From assembly GCA_020634755.1 (NCBI GenBank), contig JACKBC010000008.1:139911-203910 (forward strand): 64,000 nucleotides of DNA, in the 5' to 3' direction. The stretch comes from Caldilineaceae bacterium. Its GTDB lineage: Bacteria > Chloroflexota > Anaerolineae > Caldilineales > Caldilineaceae. The position numbers and the translations under genes were made by a program. The stretch's first letter is position 1, and every line of letters starts with the position of its first letter. Below, one piece after another: positions 1 to 8,039 of the stretch. The notes under the pieces were generated by a model, which made no database searches, had not been told where the DNA came from, and saw only the letters and a program-made list of their open reading frames with translations.

Positions 1-386
1 TTAACCGGGCGCGGGCCGCGCGTTCGGCCGCCAGCGCCGACCTCGGCTTGGGCCTGGAAGGGCATGTGGTCGATACGCCATACGGCATGTTCGTCTCGGC
101 CTGGGTGGCGGCGGCCGCAGTTGCCCCGGACGGCGCCGCCGATCTGGTGGGCTTGGGCGCGGCAGGTCGCTTTCAACTTCCCGAGTGGTTGGCGCGCCAG
201 GTGCGCAATGGGGCTGAACTGGGGCCGCTGATGGACCGTACATTTCACGGCGAAAACACCAAGCAAAAGCAAGGGGCGGTGGGCATTTTCACCAATGGCT
301 TGATGGAACGTACAGAAGCGCTCCAGGTCGGGGTAACGTTTGCGTTGACGCGATTTATCAATCAGGAATTCTACAATCGTTCGTGA
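1..386 (+). CDS. Inosine/xanthosine triphosphatase, DUF84 (YjjX-like) family, 5' truncated
   Basis: Only the C-terminal ~128 codons are present, because the frame is open through the left window edge (codons begin at base 3). The segment reads ADLGLGLEG, FVSAWVAAAAV, then LPEWLARQVRNGAELG, then NTKQKQGAVGIFTNGL near the end. This order of motifs is that of the DUF84 non-canonical purine NTP phosphatases, which hydrolyse ITP and XTP to keep deaminated purines out of nucleic acids. The in-frame TTG at 48 lies inside the conserved core and is not a real start. The stop is TGA at 384-386. The family match is fairly clear; the substrate is inferred from the family. Confidence 0.75.
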   Translation, partial: NRARAARSAASADLGLGLEGHVVDTPYGMFVSAWVAAAAVAPDGAADLVGLGAAGRFQLPEWLARQVRNGAELGPLMDRTFHGENTKQKQGAVGIFTNGLMERTEALQVGVTFALTRFINQEFYNRS

Positions 387-417
387 ATATATATTAGAGA
401 TTATCAGAATGAGGATT

Positions 418-503
418 TATACTGCGGTTGAGATGAGAACCGGAGTTTTCTACTGCCTCAACCGAAGTGATAAAACTCCGGTTCTCATTCAGAGCTGAGT
501 ATA
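418..503. repeat. Palindromic dispersed repeat, family R3, copy 1
   Basis: This is an 86 bp element with long inverted arms: GAGAACCGGAGTTTT near 437 pairs with AAAACTCCGGTTCTC near 472. It begins TTATACTGCGGTTGAGAT. A reverse-oriented homologue lies at 16347-16434 with the same ends and the same GAGAACC/GGTTCTC arms. It is MITE-like or a large stem-loop and encodes no protein. Confidence 0.75.
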
Positions 504-548
504 GTACGCGGATGAGTACGGATAAACGCTGATTCTCCCTAAATAATC

Positions 549-633
549 TATGTTACGCAAGCCTAGAGGAAAGTCGACTCGCCGACATTCCTGTTTCTCT
601 CTAGCAGACTGGCTGTCGCTGCGTAACGTGAGT
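549..633. repeat. Palindromic dispersed repeat, family R4, copy 1
   Basis: This ~85 bp element is bounded by GTTACGCA at the left and TGCGTAAC at the right. The interior contains TTCCTGTTTCTCTCTAGCAG. The reverse complement of the same unit is at 59397-59480, about 59 kb away, so it is a dispersed repeat and not a local hairpin. Confidence 0.75.
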
Positions 634-704
634 AAATAATCTGTGTTCATCCGCCTGAATCTGCGTACGATTCTTTTAAAAGATTTGATTACCGATAATG
701 TCTA

Positions 705-787
705 GTAACTATCCAGCTGAAGCCTGAGCTTGTCGAAGGCGTAAGCGGGCTTCGACAAGCTCAGCCCTCGGGAACCTGGATAGTTAC
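705..787. repeat. Inverted-repeat element with GTAACTATCCAG ends (family R5)
   Basis: The ends are GTAACTATCCAG and CTGGATAGTTAC. An inner stem pairs GAGCTTGTCGAAG with CTTCGACAAGCTC. The whole 83 bp folds as one long stem just upstream of the ppk2 ribosome-binding site. Longer elements ending GCCTGAATAGTTAC occur at 39144-39314 and 57160-57305. The rest of the 387-827 gap holds no gene I can recognise. Confidence 0.65.
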
Positions 788-827
788 AATGTCTATTCAA
801 TCAATGCGTTATTGAGAGGAGGGGCTC

Positions 828-1721
828 ATGGCTAACGCAGTGCCAATGACATCCAGTTTGAATATTGTACATATCCCAGACAGCGTGATTCCCAAGGCCA
901 TTCGGCAAAAGGCGCTGGATGCCAAAAAGAATGAAATTATTAGCGATTCTTATCCGTATCGCGCCAAAATGAAGCGCGGAGAATACGAAGAGAGCAAACA
1001 AGCGCTGCAAGTAGAGCTGCTTAAAATGCAGCATTGGGTCAAGGAGTCTGGCCAGCGCCTTGTTCTGCTTTTTGAAGGGCGCGATGCTGCCGGCAAAGGC
1101 GGCACGATCAAGCGCTTTATGGAACACATGAATCCGCGTGGCGCGCGCGTGGTGGCGCTGGAAAAGCCAACCGAGCGCGAACAAGGGCAATGGTATTTCC
1201 AGCGCTATATAGAGCAACTGCCCACCAAGGGTGAGATTGTCTTTTTTGATCGCTCATGGTATAACCGCGCCGTTGTGGAGCCGGTCATGGGTTTTTGTAC
1301 ACAGGCCCAGCACCACCGCTTTTTGCGGGAAGCGCCACAGGTGGAAAATATGCTCATCAACGATGGCATCCACCTTTTTAAGTTCTGGTTTTCGGTCAGC
1401 CGCGAAGAGCAGTTCCGCCGCGTGCGCTCACGCGAAAATGACCGACTCAAACAGTGGAAGCTCAGCCCGGTCGACGCCAAAGCATTGGGGTTGTGGGATG
1501 AATATACCAAGGCCAAAAACGCCATGTTTATGGCCACCGACACCAAGGTGGCGCCGTGGGCCGTTATCCGCTCGGACTGCAAGAAGCGGGCGCGCATTAA
1601 CTGCATGCGCTACGTGTTGGGGCGACTGGACTATCCCGACAAAGACAGCAGCGTGGTCGTCCGGCCAGATCCCAAAATTGTGGGGCCCAAAGAACAGATC
1701 TACGAAGGAGACGACTGGTAA
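828..1721 (+). CDS. ppk2: Polyphosphate kinase 2 (PPK2 family, class I-like)
   Basis: This 297-residue protein matches the usual length of single-domain PPK2. The Walker A loop FEGRDAAGKGG is at about residues 82-92. The Walker B region VFFDRSWYNR is at about 138-147. A lid segment SRENDRLKQWKLSP follows at about 200. PPK2 enzymes transfer phosphate between polyphosphate and nucleoside mono- or diphosphates in the cytoplasm. The ATG at 828 follows a GAGAGGAGGGG ribosome-binding site. rmlA starts five bases after its stop, so the two are probably co-transcribed. Whether it prefers GDP, ADP or AMP cannot be read from the sequence here. Confidence 0.93.
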   Translation: MANAVPMTSSLNIVHIPDSVIPKAIRQKALDAKKNEIISDSYPYRAKMKRGEYEESKQALQVELLKMQHWVKESGQRLVLLFEGRDAAGKGGTIKRFMEHMNPRGARVVALEKPTEREQGQWYFQRYIEQLPTKGEIVFFDRSWYNRAVVEPVMGFCTQAQHHRFLREAPQVENMLINDGIHLFKFWFSVSREEQFRRVRSRENDRLKQWKLSPVDAKALGLWDEYTKAKNAMFMATDTKVAPWAVIRSDCKKRARINCMRYVLGRLDYPDKDSSVVVRPDPKIVGPKEQIYEGDDW

Positions 1722-1726
1722 ATTTT

Positions 1727-2608
1727 ATGAAAGGGATTATTTTGGCCGGTGGTCATGGCACGCGTTTGGAACCGTTGACCTTTGGCGTGAGCAAACAGCT
1801 GCTGCCCGTTTACAACAAGCCCATGATCTACTATCCGCTCTCCATGCTCATGTTGGCGGGCATCCGCGAGATATTGGTGATCACGGCGCCGGAACCACAC
1901 GCGGCCTATCGAGCGCTGCTGCGCGATGGCAGCCAGTGGGGTCTCAGCTTTCGCTATGTGGTGCAGGACGCCCCCCGTGGCCTGGCAGAGGCATTCCTGC
2001 TGGATAAGGAATTTATTGGCGACGATTCAGTTTGCCTGGTGTTGGGCGACAACATTTTCTATGGCTATGGCATGTCCGGCAAGCTCAAGGATGCGTCCAC
2101 GCTCAGGGAGGGCGCGCTCATCTTTGCCTATTCGGTGCGCGACCCAGAACGCTACGGCATTGTGGAGTTTGACACCGACGGGCGCGCCATTAGCTTGGAA
2201 GAGAAGCCGCAGAAGCCCAAGACCAACTACGCCATCCCCGGCCTCTACTTTTATGACAACCAGGTGGTGCGGATTGCCGAAACTATGCAGCCATCGGCGC
2301 GCGGCGAACTGGAAATCACGGACGTTAACCGGCACTATTTGGAGCAGGGCCAGCTGCGCGTGGAGATGTTGGGCCGCGGTACGGCCTGGCTGGACGCGGG
2401 CACGCACAATTCTCTGCTAGAGGCGTCCAACTTTGTGCAGGCTGTCGAACATCGCCAGGGCTTTATGGTTAGCTGTCCTGAAGAGATTGCTTACCGCCGC
2501 GGCTTTATTGACGCCGATGGCGTGCGCGACGTGGCCATGAAAATGAATCCGGAAAACGAGTATCGCACCTACTTGCTAGAGCTGGTGGAGAAGGGATTAA
2601 GCGAGTAG
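1727..2608 (+). CDS. rmlA: Glucose-1-phosphate thymidylyltransferase RmlA
   Basis: The enzyme makes dTDP-glucose from glucose-1-phosphate and dTTP, the first step to dTDP-rhamnose and other dTDP-sugars of cell-surface glycans. The 293 residues match the short RmlA form. The nucleotide-binding signature GIILAGGHGTRLEPLT is at residues 3-18, SKQLLPVYNKPMIYYPL follows, VLGDNIFYG carries the metal-binding Asp, and EEKPQKPKTNYAIPGLYFYD is in the middle. The nearest Shine-Dalgarno (GAAGGAG, about 1704) sits inside the end of ppk2 and is rather far from the ATG, which suggests coupling to ppk2 translation. No rmlB, rmlC or rmlD is in the window. Confidence 0.93.
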   Translation: MKGIILAGGHGTRLEPLTFGVSKQLLPVYNKPMIYYPLSMLMLAGIREILVITAPEPHAAYRALLRDGSQWGLSFRYVVQDAPRGLAEAFLLDKEFIGDDSVCLVLGDNIFYGYGMSGKLKDASTLREGALIFAYSVRDPERYGIVEFDTDGRAISLEEKPQKPKTNYAIPGLYFYDNQVVRIAETMQPSARGELEITDVNRHYLEQGQLRVEMLGRGTAWLDAGTHNSLLEASNFVQAVEHRQGFMVSCPEEIAYRRGFIDADGVRDVAMKMNPENEYRTYLLELVEKGLSE

Positions 2609-2613
2609 GAGTA

Positions 2614-3345
2614 ATGACAGACAAATCGCCCGCCGAGCCATCACCTTCAGTCCTAGACGCCGCCAAGATCATCCGTACGGTAGAGCGGCTATCGCAGCGC
2701 ATCCACGAGCGCTTTCCCCATTCGGGTCTGCATCGGATCTCGCAGCAATTGCTCACCATTGCGCGTCAGACCAAAGAGCGCTCTGAGGCCATTGAGCGGC
2801 CCATTTTGTGGCTGCGCATTGTGATTGGGCTGCTGGTGCTGCTGATTCTGCTGGGCATTATCGGGGCGATTACGCGGGTGGACATTCCCAGTGGCGGCCT
2901 GCACTTTTTTGACTTTGTACAGGCGCTGGAGGCGGGCATCAATGATGTGGTGCTGGTGGGCGCCGGCATCTTCTTCCTGATCACGCTGGAGAATCGCATC
3001 AAGCGCGGGCGCGCCATGCGGGCGCTGCACGAACTGCGCGCCTTGGCCCACGTCATCGACATGCACCAGCTCACCAAAGATCCAGACCGGCTGCTCACTC
3101 GGCTGATTGAAACGCCATCCTCTCCCCAGCACGCCATGTCGCCGTATGAACTGAGTCGCTATCTCGACTATTGTAGCGAATTGCTCTCCCTGATTGGCAA
3201 AATCGCCGCGCTCTACATTCAGGAATATGACGACGCCCAAGTCTCGGAATCGGTCAACGAAATCGAGCTGCTCACCACCGGCCTGGCCCGCAAGATCTGG
3301 CAGAAGCTGATGATTGTGCATTCGGTGTATCATGAGACGAATTGA
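2614..3345 (+). CDS. Two-helix membrane protein of unknown function
   Basis: I do not recognise a named family. The 243-residue protein has a soluble N-terminus of ~63 residues with heptad-like helices, two hydrophobic segments (about 65-89, LRIVIGLLVLLILLGIIGAI, and about 107-127), and a helical C-terminal cytoplasmic domain rich in charged residues. The ATG at 2614 follows GGAG in the sequence that also contains the rmlA stop at 2608, so it is probably the third gene of the ppk2-rmlA unit. It could be a signalling or scaffold membrane protein, but nothing in the sequence shows which. Confidence 0.75.
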   Translation: MTDKSPAEPSPSVLDAAKIIRTVERLSQRIHERFPHSGLHRISQQLLTIARQTKERSEAIERPILWLRIVIGLLVLLILLGIIGAITRVDIPSGGLHFFDFVQALEAGINDVVLVGAGIFFLITLENRIKRGRAMRALHELRALAHVIDMHQLTKDPDRLLTRLIETPSSPQHAMSPYELSRYLDYCSELLSLIGKIAALYIQEYDDAQVSESVNEIELLTTGLARKIWQKLMIVHSVYHETN

Positions 3346-3347
3346 TA

Positions 3348-3467
3348 AAAGGTATTGCTCACGACCAACTAACTTGGCTGGCCGAAGCGGGCTTTCAGCA
3401 CGTAAATTGCTGGTATAAAAATTATCGCTTCGCCGTCTATTCGGGCCAAAAGGGCCAGCGTTGTTGA
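3348..3467 (+). pseudogene. C-terminal remnant of a SAM-dependent methyltransferase
   Basis: Read from base 3348, this frame gives a 39-residue peptide ending at TGA 3465-3467. It contains LTWLAEAGFQHVNCWYKNYR and FAVYSGQKG. The pattern 'LxxAGF..V.C.YK...FAV..G.K' is the last strand and C-terminus of class I methyltransferases of the CmoA/UbiE-like type. There is no start codon and no upstream methyltransferase core, and the preceding gene ends three bases earlier. It is therefore a tail left after deletion of the rest of the gene. Confidence 0.6.
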
Positions 3468-3556
3468 CACACATAAACGTAAATAAACCAGGCTGATAAA
3501 TCATGTATATTTTTCGCGCTTTGCCCGGCATACAGACGCCACGTATCATAGCAGAC

Positions 3557-4144
3557 ATGAATATAAACACGTCGCGCGCTTTACGCAATCGCTCTTTTAC
3601 ACGGACATTCTTGTTGCTCATAGGGCTCTTATTGGCAACGGCCTGTGCCGCGCCAGAGTTGAACGCAAACGCCGCGGCCACGCCCACTGGGCCGTCGCTT
3701 GATGTGCATACCACAGGAGACGGTGACAGAATAGACTTAAACACGCATATTAGCCCCGACCGCAACGAACTCACTATCGATGTGTATAGTGAACGCGGCA
3801 TTGGTAGCGCCACCTTTACCTTTGCGCATTACTTTCCCGACCACCTGCCCGACCAGATTACCCTCAAACTGCATTTAAAGGGTCTTGAACAGCTGCAAAT
3901 CACCACCGACGATCAAGTTATCATTGCCAACATTCCGTCCAGCGGCAATGGCGACGCCGTGCAAAGCGCCGCCGCTTCTAACGACGCAACCCAAGTCCAA
4001 TCCATCTCGGCCAACAATCCCCTTTGGCTAACCATTACCAAGGTAGACGATGGTGATGCTTATTACGCCGTTGATTTGCCATCGACGCTCTTCAAACAGG
4101 ATATCCAGAACATGACCCTCAAATGGGTCGATTTCTATCGGTAG
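3557..4144 (+). CDS. Putative lipoprotein of unknown function
   Basis: The frame is open from 3503, but the ATG at 3557 gives a normal lipoprotein signal: basic N-terminus, hydrophobic stretch FLLLIGLLLATAC and a candidate lipidated Cys30. The mature part (~165 residues) is beta-rich and acidic, with no motif I can name. It ends WVDFYR. Neither candidate start has a clear Shine-Dalgarno, so the start is uncertain. It probably sits at the membrane facing outwards. It lies between a methyltransferase relic and the CarD promoter. Confidence 0.65.
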   Translation: MNINTSRALRNRSFTRTFLLLIGLLLATACAAPELNANAAATPTGPSLDVHTTGDGDRIDLNTHISPDRNELTIDVYSERGIGSATFTFAHYFPDHLPDQITLKLHLKGLEQLQITTDDQVIIANIPSSGNGDAVQSAAASNDATQVQSISANNPLWLTITKVDDGDAYYAVDLPSTLFKQDIQNMTLKWVDFYR

Positions 4145-4185
4145 CGCACCCAAATCGGATGGCGCCCATGCACTATACGAAGAAG

Positions 4186-4214
4186 ATGACAAAAGGGGAA
4201 AAGTGTGTTATAAT
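4186..4214 (+). promoter_or_regulatory. Sigma-70 type promoter for the CarD gene
   Basis: ATGACA at 4186-4191 and TATAAT at 4209-4214 are separated by exactly 17 bases. This is a near-consensus housekeeping promoter, about 45 bases upstream of the carD start. Confidence 0.75.
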
Positions 4215-4260
4215 GGGTTCAAGTTAATCGAAAATGCATTTAGATTAAGGAGATTGCTCT

Positions 4261-4773
4261 ATGGATTTTGCCATTGGCCAGCATATTATTCACCCCAGTC
4301 ACGGACCCGGAGAGATCATTGACATCGAAGAGCAAGTGCTGCTCAAAAAAAAGGGAAAGCAAGAATATTACGTGATCCGTTTTGCTAATAAACGTCTGGT
4401 GGTGCGCGTGCCCATGAAAGACGCCACCGAGCGTGGGCTGCGACAAGTCATGTCGACGGCCAAATCCAAACAGGTAATTTCAGCATTACGCAAGATGCCC
4501 CAAGAACTGCCGCAAGATTTTAAGGAGCGGCGCAAGCAGATCGAAGAGATGATTTTTTCTGGCGCGCCCATCAAAATTGCCGAGGCCGTCCGCGAATTAA
4601 CCTGGCGCGGCCATGAAAAAAATCTGAACATTTCCGACCAAAAACTGCTGGAGCAGGGGCGGGAAATGCTCATTGATGAGCTGTGCTTGGCCATTGACGC
4701 CGAGCCCACCACGGTCAGCGACACCATCAACGAGGCATTAACACTCTCCAATGAAACCATGTTGGCGGCTTAA
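4261..4773 (+). CDS. CarD/CdnL-family RNA polymerase-binding transcription regulator
   Basis: This 170-residue protein has the N-terminal Tudor-like RNA-polymerase-interacting domain (about residues 3-65: IGQHIIHPSHGPGEIIDIEE ... YYVIRF) and a C-terminal all-helical DNA-binding domain with the conserved pattern KMPQELPQDFKERRK. CarD proteins bind the polymerase beta subunit and stabilise the open complex at many promoters, rRNA promoters in particular. The ATG at 4261 follows AAGGAGAT at good spacing. It has its own strong promoter at 4186-4214 and a perfect 44 bp terminator palindrome downstream, so it is probably monocistronic. Confidence 0.9.
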   Translation: MDFAIGQHIIHPSHGPGEIIDIEEQVLLKKKGKQEYYVIRFANKRLVVRVPMKDATERGLRQVMSTAKSKQVISALRKMPQELPQDFKERRKQIEEMIFSGAPIKIAEAVRELTWRGHEKNLNISDQKLLEQGREMLIDELCLAIDAEPTTVSDTINEALTLSNETMLAA

Positions 4774-4788
4774 TACCATATAACTACG

Positions 4789-4901
4789 CAATGTCATTTA
4801 GTCAAGGCCGCTTCCAGTGCGACGCACGGTATGCCACGCGCATGTTAGGAGCAAAATGGCGGACACCGTGCGACGCACTTTTCGCTACCTAAATGACATT
4901 G
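4789..4901. repeat. 113 bp MITE-like repeat, family R1, copy 1
   Basis: The element runs from CAATGTCATTTAG to the inverted end AAATGACATTG. Inner arms GTGCGACGCACGGTAT and ACCGTGCGACGCAC also pair. Copies of 113 and 112 bp are at 32589-32701 (reverse) and 57043-57154. The constant length and terminal inverted repeats define a mobile-type family with no coding capacity. Confidence 0.85.
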
Positions 4902-4913
4902 TATAACTACTTA

Positions 4914-4957
4914 CCGAAAAAATAGGGGGCGACAATTGTCGCCCCCTATTTTTTCGG
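4914..4957. terminator. Perfect 44 bp palindromic bidirectional terminator
   Basis: CCGAAAAAATAGGGGGCGAC is followed by its exact inverse ending in ATTTTTTCGG. The GC-rich stem is flanked by A6 and T6, so it can end transcription from carD on the plus strand and would also work on the minus strand. Confidence 0.85.
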
Positions 4958-5104
4958 TGTAGAATAGATTACAAAATTTATCCTTGGACCGGGCATAGAA
5001 GCGAATAGACCTCCCGGCTACAAACAGCATGCCTTTCCCCTCTATGTCCAGCCACAATACATCTCCCTTCAAATCCATTTTTAAAACCACCAAAGGAGTA
5101 CCCA

Positions 5105-6226
5105 ATGTCTGAAAGATTACGTGTCGGCGTCATCGGCTGCGGTGGGATTAGCCGCAACCACGTCAGCGGCTATCTGACCACCGGCCGCTACGACGTTGTC
5201 GCCCTGGCCGATCTCAACGAAAGCGCCATGGCCGAGATGGACGCGCGCTTTGACCTCAAAACCACGCATTACACGGATGCACGCCAAATGCTTGACGTAG
5301 AAGGGCTGGATGTCATCTCGATTTGCACGTGGCACGCCGGCCACGCCACGTGGACCATTGCCGCGGCCGCCCGCAAACCCAAAGCCATTATTTGTGAGAA
5401 GCCCATGGCCGAAGATCTAGGCCGCGCCGAAGAGATGATTGTGGCCTGCCGCCGCAATGGCGTCAAGCTGGTTATCGGCCATCAGCGCCGCTTTTTGCCC
5501 GCATATACCATGGCGCGCGATCTGATTGCCAAGGGCGCCATTGGCGATGTGCAGATGATGATCTGCTTTGGCCATGATGGGCTGCCTAACTACAGTTCCC
5601 ATCAAACCGACATGTGGCGCTATCTGCTGGGCGATGATGAATGCGAATGGGTCATGGGCAATCTGGAGCGCAAGACCGAGCGCTACGAGCGCAATACGCG
5701 CATTGAGGATAATGCCATTGGCGTCTTCCAATTTAAGTGCGGGGCGCGGGCGCTACTGCTCTCTGGCGTCACGCCCATTGTTTATCAAGGCGCGCACATT
5801 TATGGCAGCGCCGGCATGATCAACTTAACCACGGAAAATCTACAGCTGCTCAACCAAGACACCAAAGGCCTGTGGGAAACGCACGAACCGGCGGGTAAAT
5901 TCTTTACCGTGGCCGAAAAAGGCGACCGTTTTGAATGGGTTGAGGGGGCAGCGGGCCAGGCCGATGAGCTGGCCGATTGGATTGAAGGCAAGGTGGACAC
6001 ACACCGCAACCGCGGTGAAAATGGCTACAAGGCGCTGGAAATGCTGATGGCGGTCTACGAATCGGCCCGCTGTCACGAAAAGGTGATCCTGCCGCTGAAA
6101 ACCCGCCTCAATCCGCTGGATCTCATGATCGATTCGGGCCAACTGACTATTGAACGCCCCGGCCGCTACGACATCCGCGCCTTCCTGCTGCGGGGCGAAT
6201 CCATGCAATCCGACAACGCCAGCTAA
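5105..6226 (+). CDS. Gfo/Idh/MocA-family NAD(P)-dependent oxidoreductase
   Basis: The 373-residue protein has the N-terminal Rossmann fold with VGVIGCGGIS (residues 7-16) and the family signature CEKPMAEDL at about 97-105, whose Lys is the catalytic residue of the family. A C-terminal alpha/beta domain follows. Members oxidise or reduce sugars, inositols and related polyols with NAD(P). The ATG follows AAAGGAG. It is the first gene of a same-strand set with a deoxyribosyltransferase-like protein and BtpA, so its substrate may be a sugar, possibly pentose-derived. That is inference; the exact substrate is unknown. Confidence 0.88.
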   Translation: MSERLRVGVIGCGGISRNHVSGYLTTGRYDVVALADLNESAMAEMDARFDLKTTHYTDARQMLDVEGLDVISICTWHAGHATWTIAAAARKPKAIICEKPMAEDLGRAEEMIVACRRNGVKLVIGHQRRFLPAYTMARDLIAKGAIGDVQMMICFGHDGLPNYSSHQTDMWRYLLGDDECEWVMGNLERKTERYERNTRIEDNAIGVFQFKCGARALLLSGVTPIVYQGAHIYGSAGMINLTTENLQLLNQDTKGLWETHEPAGKFFTVAEKGDRFEWVEGAAGQADELADWIEGKVDTHRNRGENGYKALEMLMAVYESARCHEKVILPLKTRLNPLDLMIDSGQLTIERPGRYDIRAFLLRGESMQSDNAS

Positions 6227-6234
6227 AATGGGTT

Positions 6235-6289
6235 ATTGGTTGCTGGTAGCTAGTGATGGCGTACGAGTCACCAGTTACCAGCAACCAAT
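6235..6289. other. Intercistronic stem-loop
   Basis: ATTGGTTGCTGGTA (6235-6248) is followed by its exact complement TACCAGCAACCAAT (6276-6289) around a 27-base loop. It has no T-tract, so it is more likely an RNA processing or stability element, or a repeat relic, than a terminator. Confidence 0.6.
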
Positions 6290-6307
6290 CGCCATCTACC
6301 AACATCC

Positions 6308-6970
6308 ATGACCACACCGTACACCATCTATTTCGCCGGCGATCTCTTTGATCATAAACACTTGATCGGCAACGCGATTCTTGCCTCCTACATTGAATCT
6401 TGCTCAAACGGTCAATACAAGTGCATTGTGCCGCAAAATTTGGAGCAGCCCACCGGCCGCGGCGTATTTATTCGCAACAACGATCTGCGCGCCGTGCTGG
6501 AATGCGATCTGGGTCTGTTCAATTTTGACGGCGCGGACCTCGATTCGGGCACCGTGGCCGAATTCATGTACGCCAAAGCACTGGATATTCCCGCCGTGCT
6601 CTTCCGCTCGGACCTGCGTGCGCGGTCGGAAAGTACCGATCGCAATGGGTGGAACGTCATGTGCTCCTACTATCCACGCACGCAGATTGTACGCTTCAAC
6701 GGCATGGCGCGCTACAAAGAAGCGGCGCAAGATGGCGCCATGCTGGCTCAGATCACCGAGCGCATGTACAACCGCATTGCGGGAGAACTAATTGCCGCGC
6801 TGGACCAGGTGCGCCAAGAGCCGCCGCTTCCCAAAGGCGACCAGCGCCAACTGCTCTCCTGGTACCAATGGGCCGTTCGCTTCCCCGGCAGCGGCTATGA
6901 AGAGCTGTTTGCGGCGCCCGGCTATTTGGAGCAGATCATTGAACGGAAGCAGGAGCGGGGATTGTTGTAG
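6308..6970 (+). CDS. Nucleoside 2-deoxyribosyltransferase-like protein
   Basis: The 220-residue protein starts with the family's first strand (IYFAGDLFDHKHLIGN) and carries ECDLGLFNFDGADLDSGTVA, in which D77, D79 and E85 occupy the positions of the substrate and nucleophile residues of the nucleoside deoxyribosyltransferase (pfam05014) fold. VLFRSDLRARSES follows. The founding enzymes swap the base on deoxynucleosides; several relatives are nucleoside hydrolases. No Shine-Dalgarno is visible before the ATG at 6308, which lies 81 bases after the oxidoreductase, just past a stem-loop. An 8-bp tandem array begins immediately after its stop codon. Confidence 0.82.
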   Translation: MTTPYTIYFAGDLFDHKHLIGNAILASYIESCSNGQYKCIVPQNLEQPTGRGVFIRNNDLRAVLECDLGLFNFDGADLDSGTVAEFMYAKALDIPAVLFRSDLRARSESTDRNGWNVMCSYYPRTQIVRFNGMARYKEAAQDGAMLAQITERMYNRIAGELIAALDQVRQEPPLPKGDQRQLLSWYQWAVRFPGSGYEELFAAPGYLEQIIERKQERGLL

Positions 6971-7064
6971 TGGAGGAGTGGAGGAGTAGAGGAGTGGAGG
7001 AGTGGAGGAGTGGAGGAGTAGAGGAGTGGAGGAGTGGAGGAGTGGAGGAGTGGAGGAGTGGAGG
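6971..7064 (+). repeat. 8-bp minisatellite, GGAGGAGT units
   Basis: About 11-12 tandem copies of an 8-bp unit TGGAGGAG with occasional TAGAGGAG variants begin directly after the upstream stop codon. Every unit contains GGAGG, the core of a Shine-Dalgarno. A near-identical array (TAGAGGAG) is at 62018-62160, between two ABC transporter genes. Confidence 0.9.
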
Positions 7065-7073
7065 AAAGCCACC

Positions 7074-7182
7074 GCCCTGCCACTTTGCAACCCTGCAACC
7101 TTGCAACCCTGCCACTTTGCAACCCTGCTACTTTGCCACTTTGCAACCCTGCCACCTTGCCACCTTGCCACCTTGCACCACG
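7074..7182 (+). repeat. Short-unit tandem repeat, TTGCAACCC/TTGCCACC units
   Basis: The tract is made of imperfect 8-9 bp units (CTTTGCAACC, CTGCCACTT, TTGCCACC). It directly follows the GGAGGAGT array and ends just before the btpA ribosome-binding site (CGAAAGGAC). A related tract is at 25185-25291 after ppdK. Confidence 0.85.
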
Positions 7183-7194
7183 AAAGGACACACC

Positions 7195-7992
7195 ATGCGT
7201 ACGTTCCCCACATTGGGTAAAAAGAAAATCATCCTCGGCATGATTCATTTGTTGCCGCTGCCGGGTACGCCTTTTTTCGAGGCGGGCAATTTGGAAAAGG
7301 CGCTAGACAAGGCAGTGGCAGATGCCACGGCGCTCTATGAAGGCGGCGCCGACGGCTGCTTGGTGCAGACGGTGGACCGCATTTACCCCGTGGGGCAGGA
7401 TGTGGATTATGCGCGGCTGGCGGCTATGGCGCGCATTGTAACGGCCGTGGCAGAGGCTACCGGCCCCACATTTCAGGTTGGGGTACAGCTGCTGTGGAAC
7501 GCATTAAATGCATCGCTGGCCGTGGCGCACGTGTGCGGCGGTTCGTTCTTGCGCTGCAATGCCTTTGTGGGCGCCACCATGACGCCCGCCGGCGTGGCCG
7601 AATCGGACCCGGTGAGCTTTCTCAACTACCGCAATCAGCTGGGCGCCCAAAACATTGGCTTGATTGCCGAAGTGGATTCCATGCATTTCCAGTGGATGGG
7701 CGGCAAGCCCACGCCGGAAGTAGCGCGCATTGCGGCCCGCGCCGGCGCCAACGCCGTGGAGATTGCGCACAAGGATGAAGAGACCAACACGCAAGCGGTT
7801 CTTGCCATCAAAGAAGCCAACCCGGACCTGCCCGTTATCCTGGGCGGCTATACGAATCATGAAAACGCGGCGCGGCGTCTGGTCCACGCTGATGGCGCTT
7901 TTGTCGGCTCCTGTTTTGAAACGGGCGGCTGGGGTAGCCGGGTGGATAAAGATCGCGTGGCGGCCTACATGGAAATTGTGGGAACGCTCTAG
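7195..7992 (+). CDS. BtpA/SgcQ-family TIM-barrel protein
   Basis: The 265-residue protein has the family hallmark GMIHLLPLPGTP at residues 15-26, GADGCLVQTV, VQLLWNALNASLAVA, FLRCNAFVGA and a C-terminal ADGAFVGSCFETGG phosphate-binding-type loop. BtpA was named for an effect on photosystem I in cyanobacteria. Most homologues, including SgcQ, are in non-photosynthetic bacteria next to sugar or nucleoside genes and have no settled reaction. The ATG at 7195 follows AAAGGA; the frame is open further upstream only because the tandem arrays lack stops. Here it follows a deoxyribosyltransferase-like gene and a Gfo/Idh/MocA oxidoreductase, suggesting a catabolic role. Confidence 0.9.
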   Translation: MRTFPTLGKKKIILGMIHLLPLPGTPFFEAGNLEKALDKAVADATALYEGGADGCLVQTVDRIYPVGQDVDYARLAAMARIVTAVAEATGPTFQVGVQLLWNALNASLAVAHVCGGSFLRCNAFVGATMTPAGVAESDPVSFLNYRNQLGAQNIGLIAEVDSMHFQWMGGKPTPEVARIAARAGANAVEIAHKDEETNTQAVLAIKEANPDLPVILGGYTNHENAARRLVHADGAFVGSCFETGGWGSRVDKDRVAAYMEIVGTL

Positions 7993-8039
7993 CCGCAGAT
8001 TGGGCGGTTTACACAAGTTAAAACGTCAATGGGGGTCTA

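Noticed and set aside
387..827. Possible tRNA or small RNA gene in the first gap
   Set aside because: The structure is fully explained by three repeat elements; no T-loop (GTTCRANNC) or acceptor stem was found.
6971..7182. Possible CRISPR array or repetitive-protein gene
   Set aside because: The units are 8-9 bp with no spacers. The frames are open only because the units lack stop codons.
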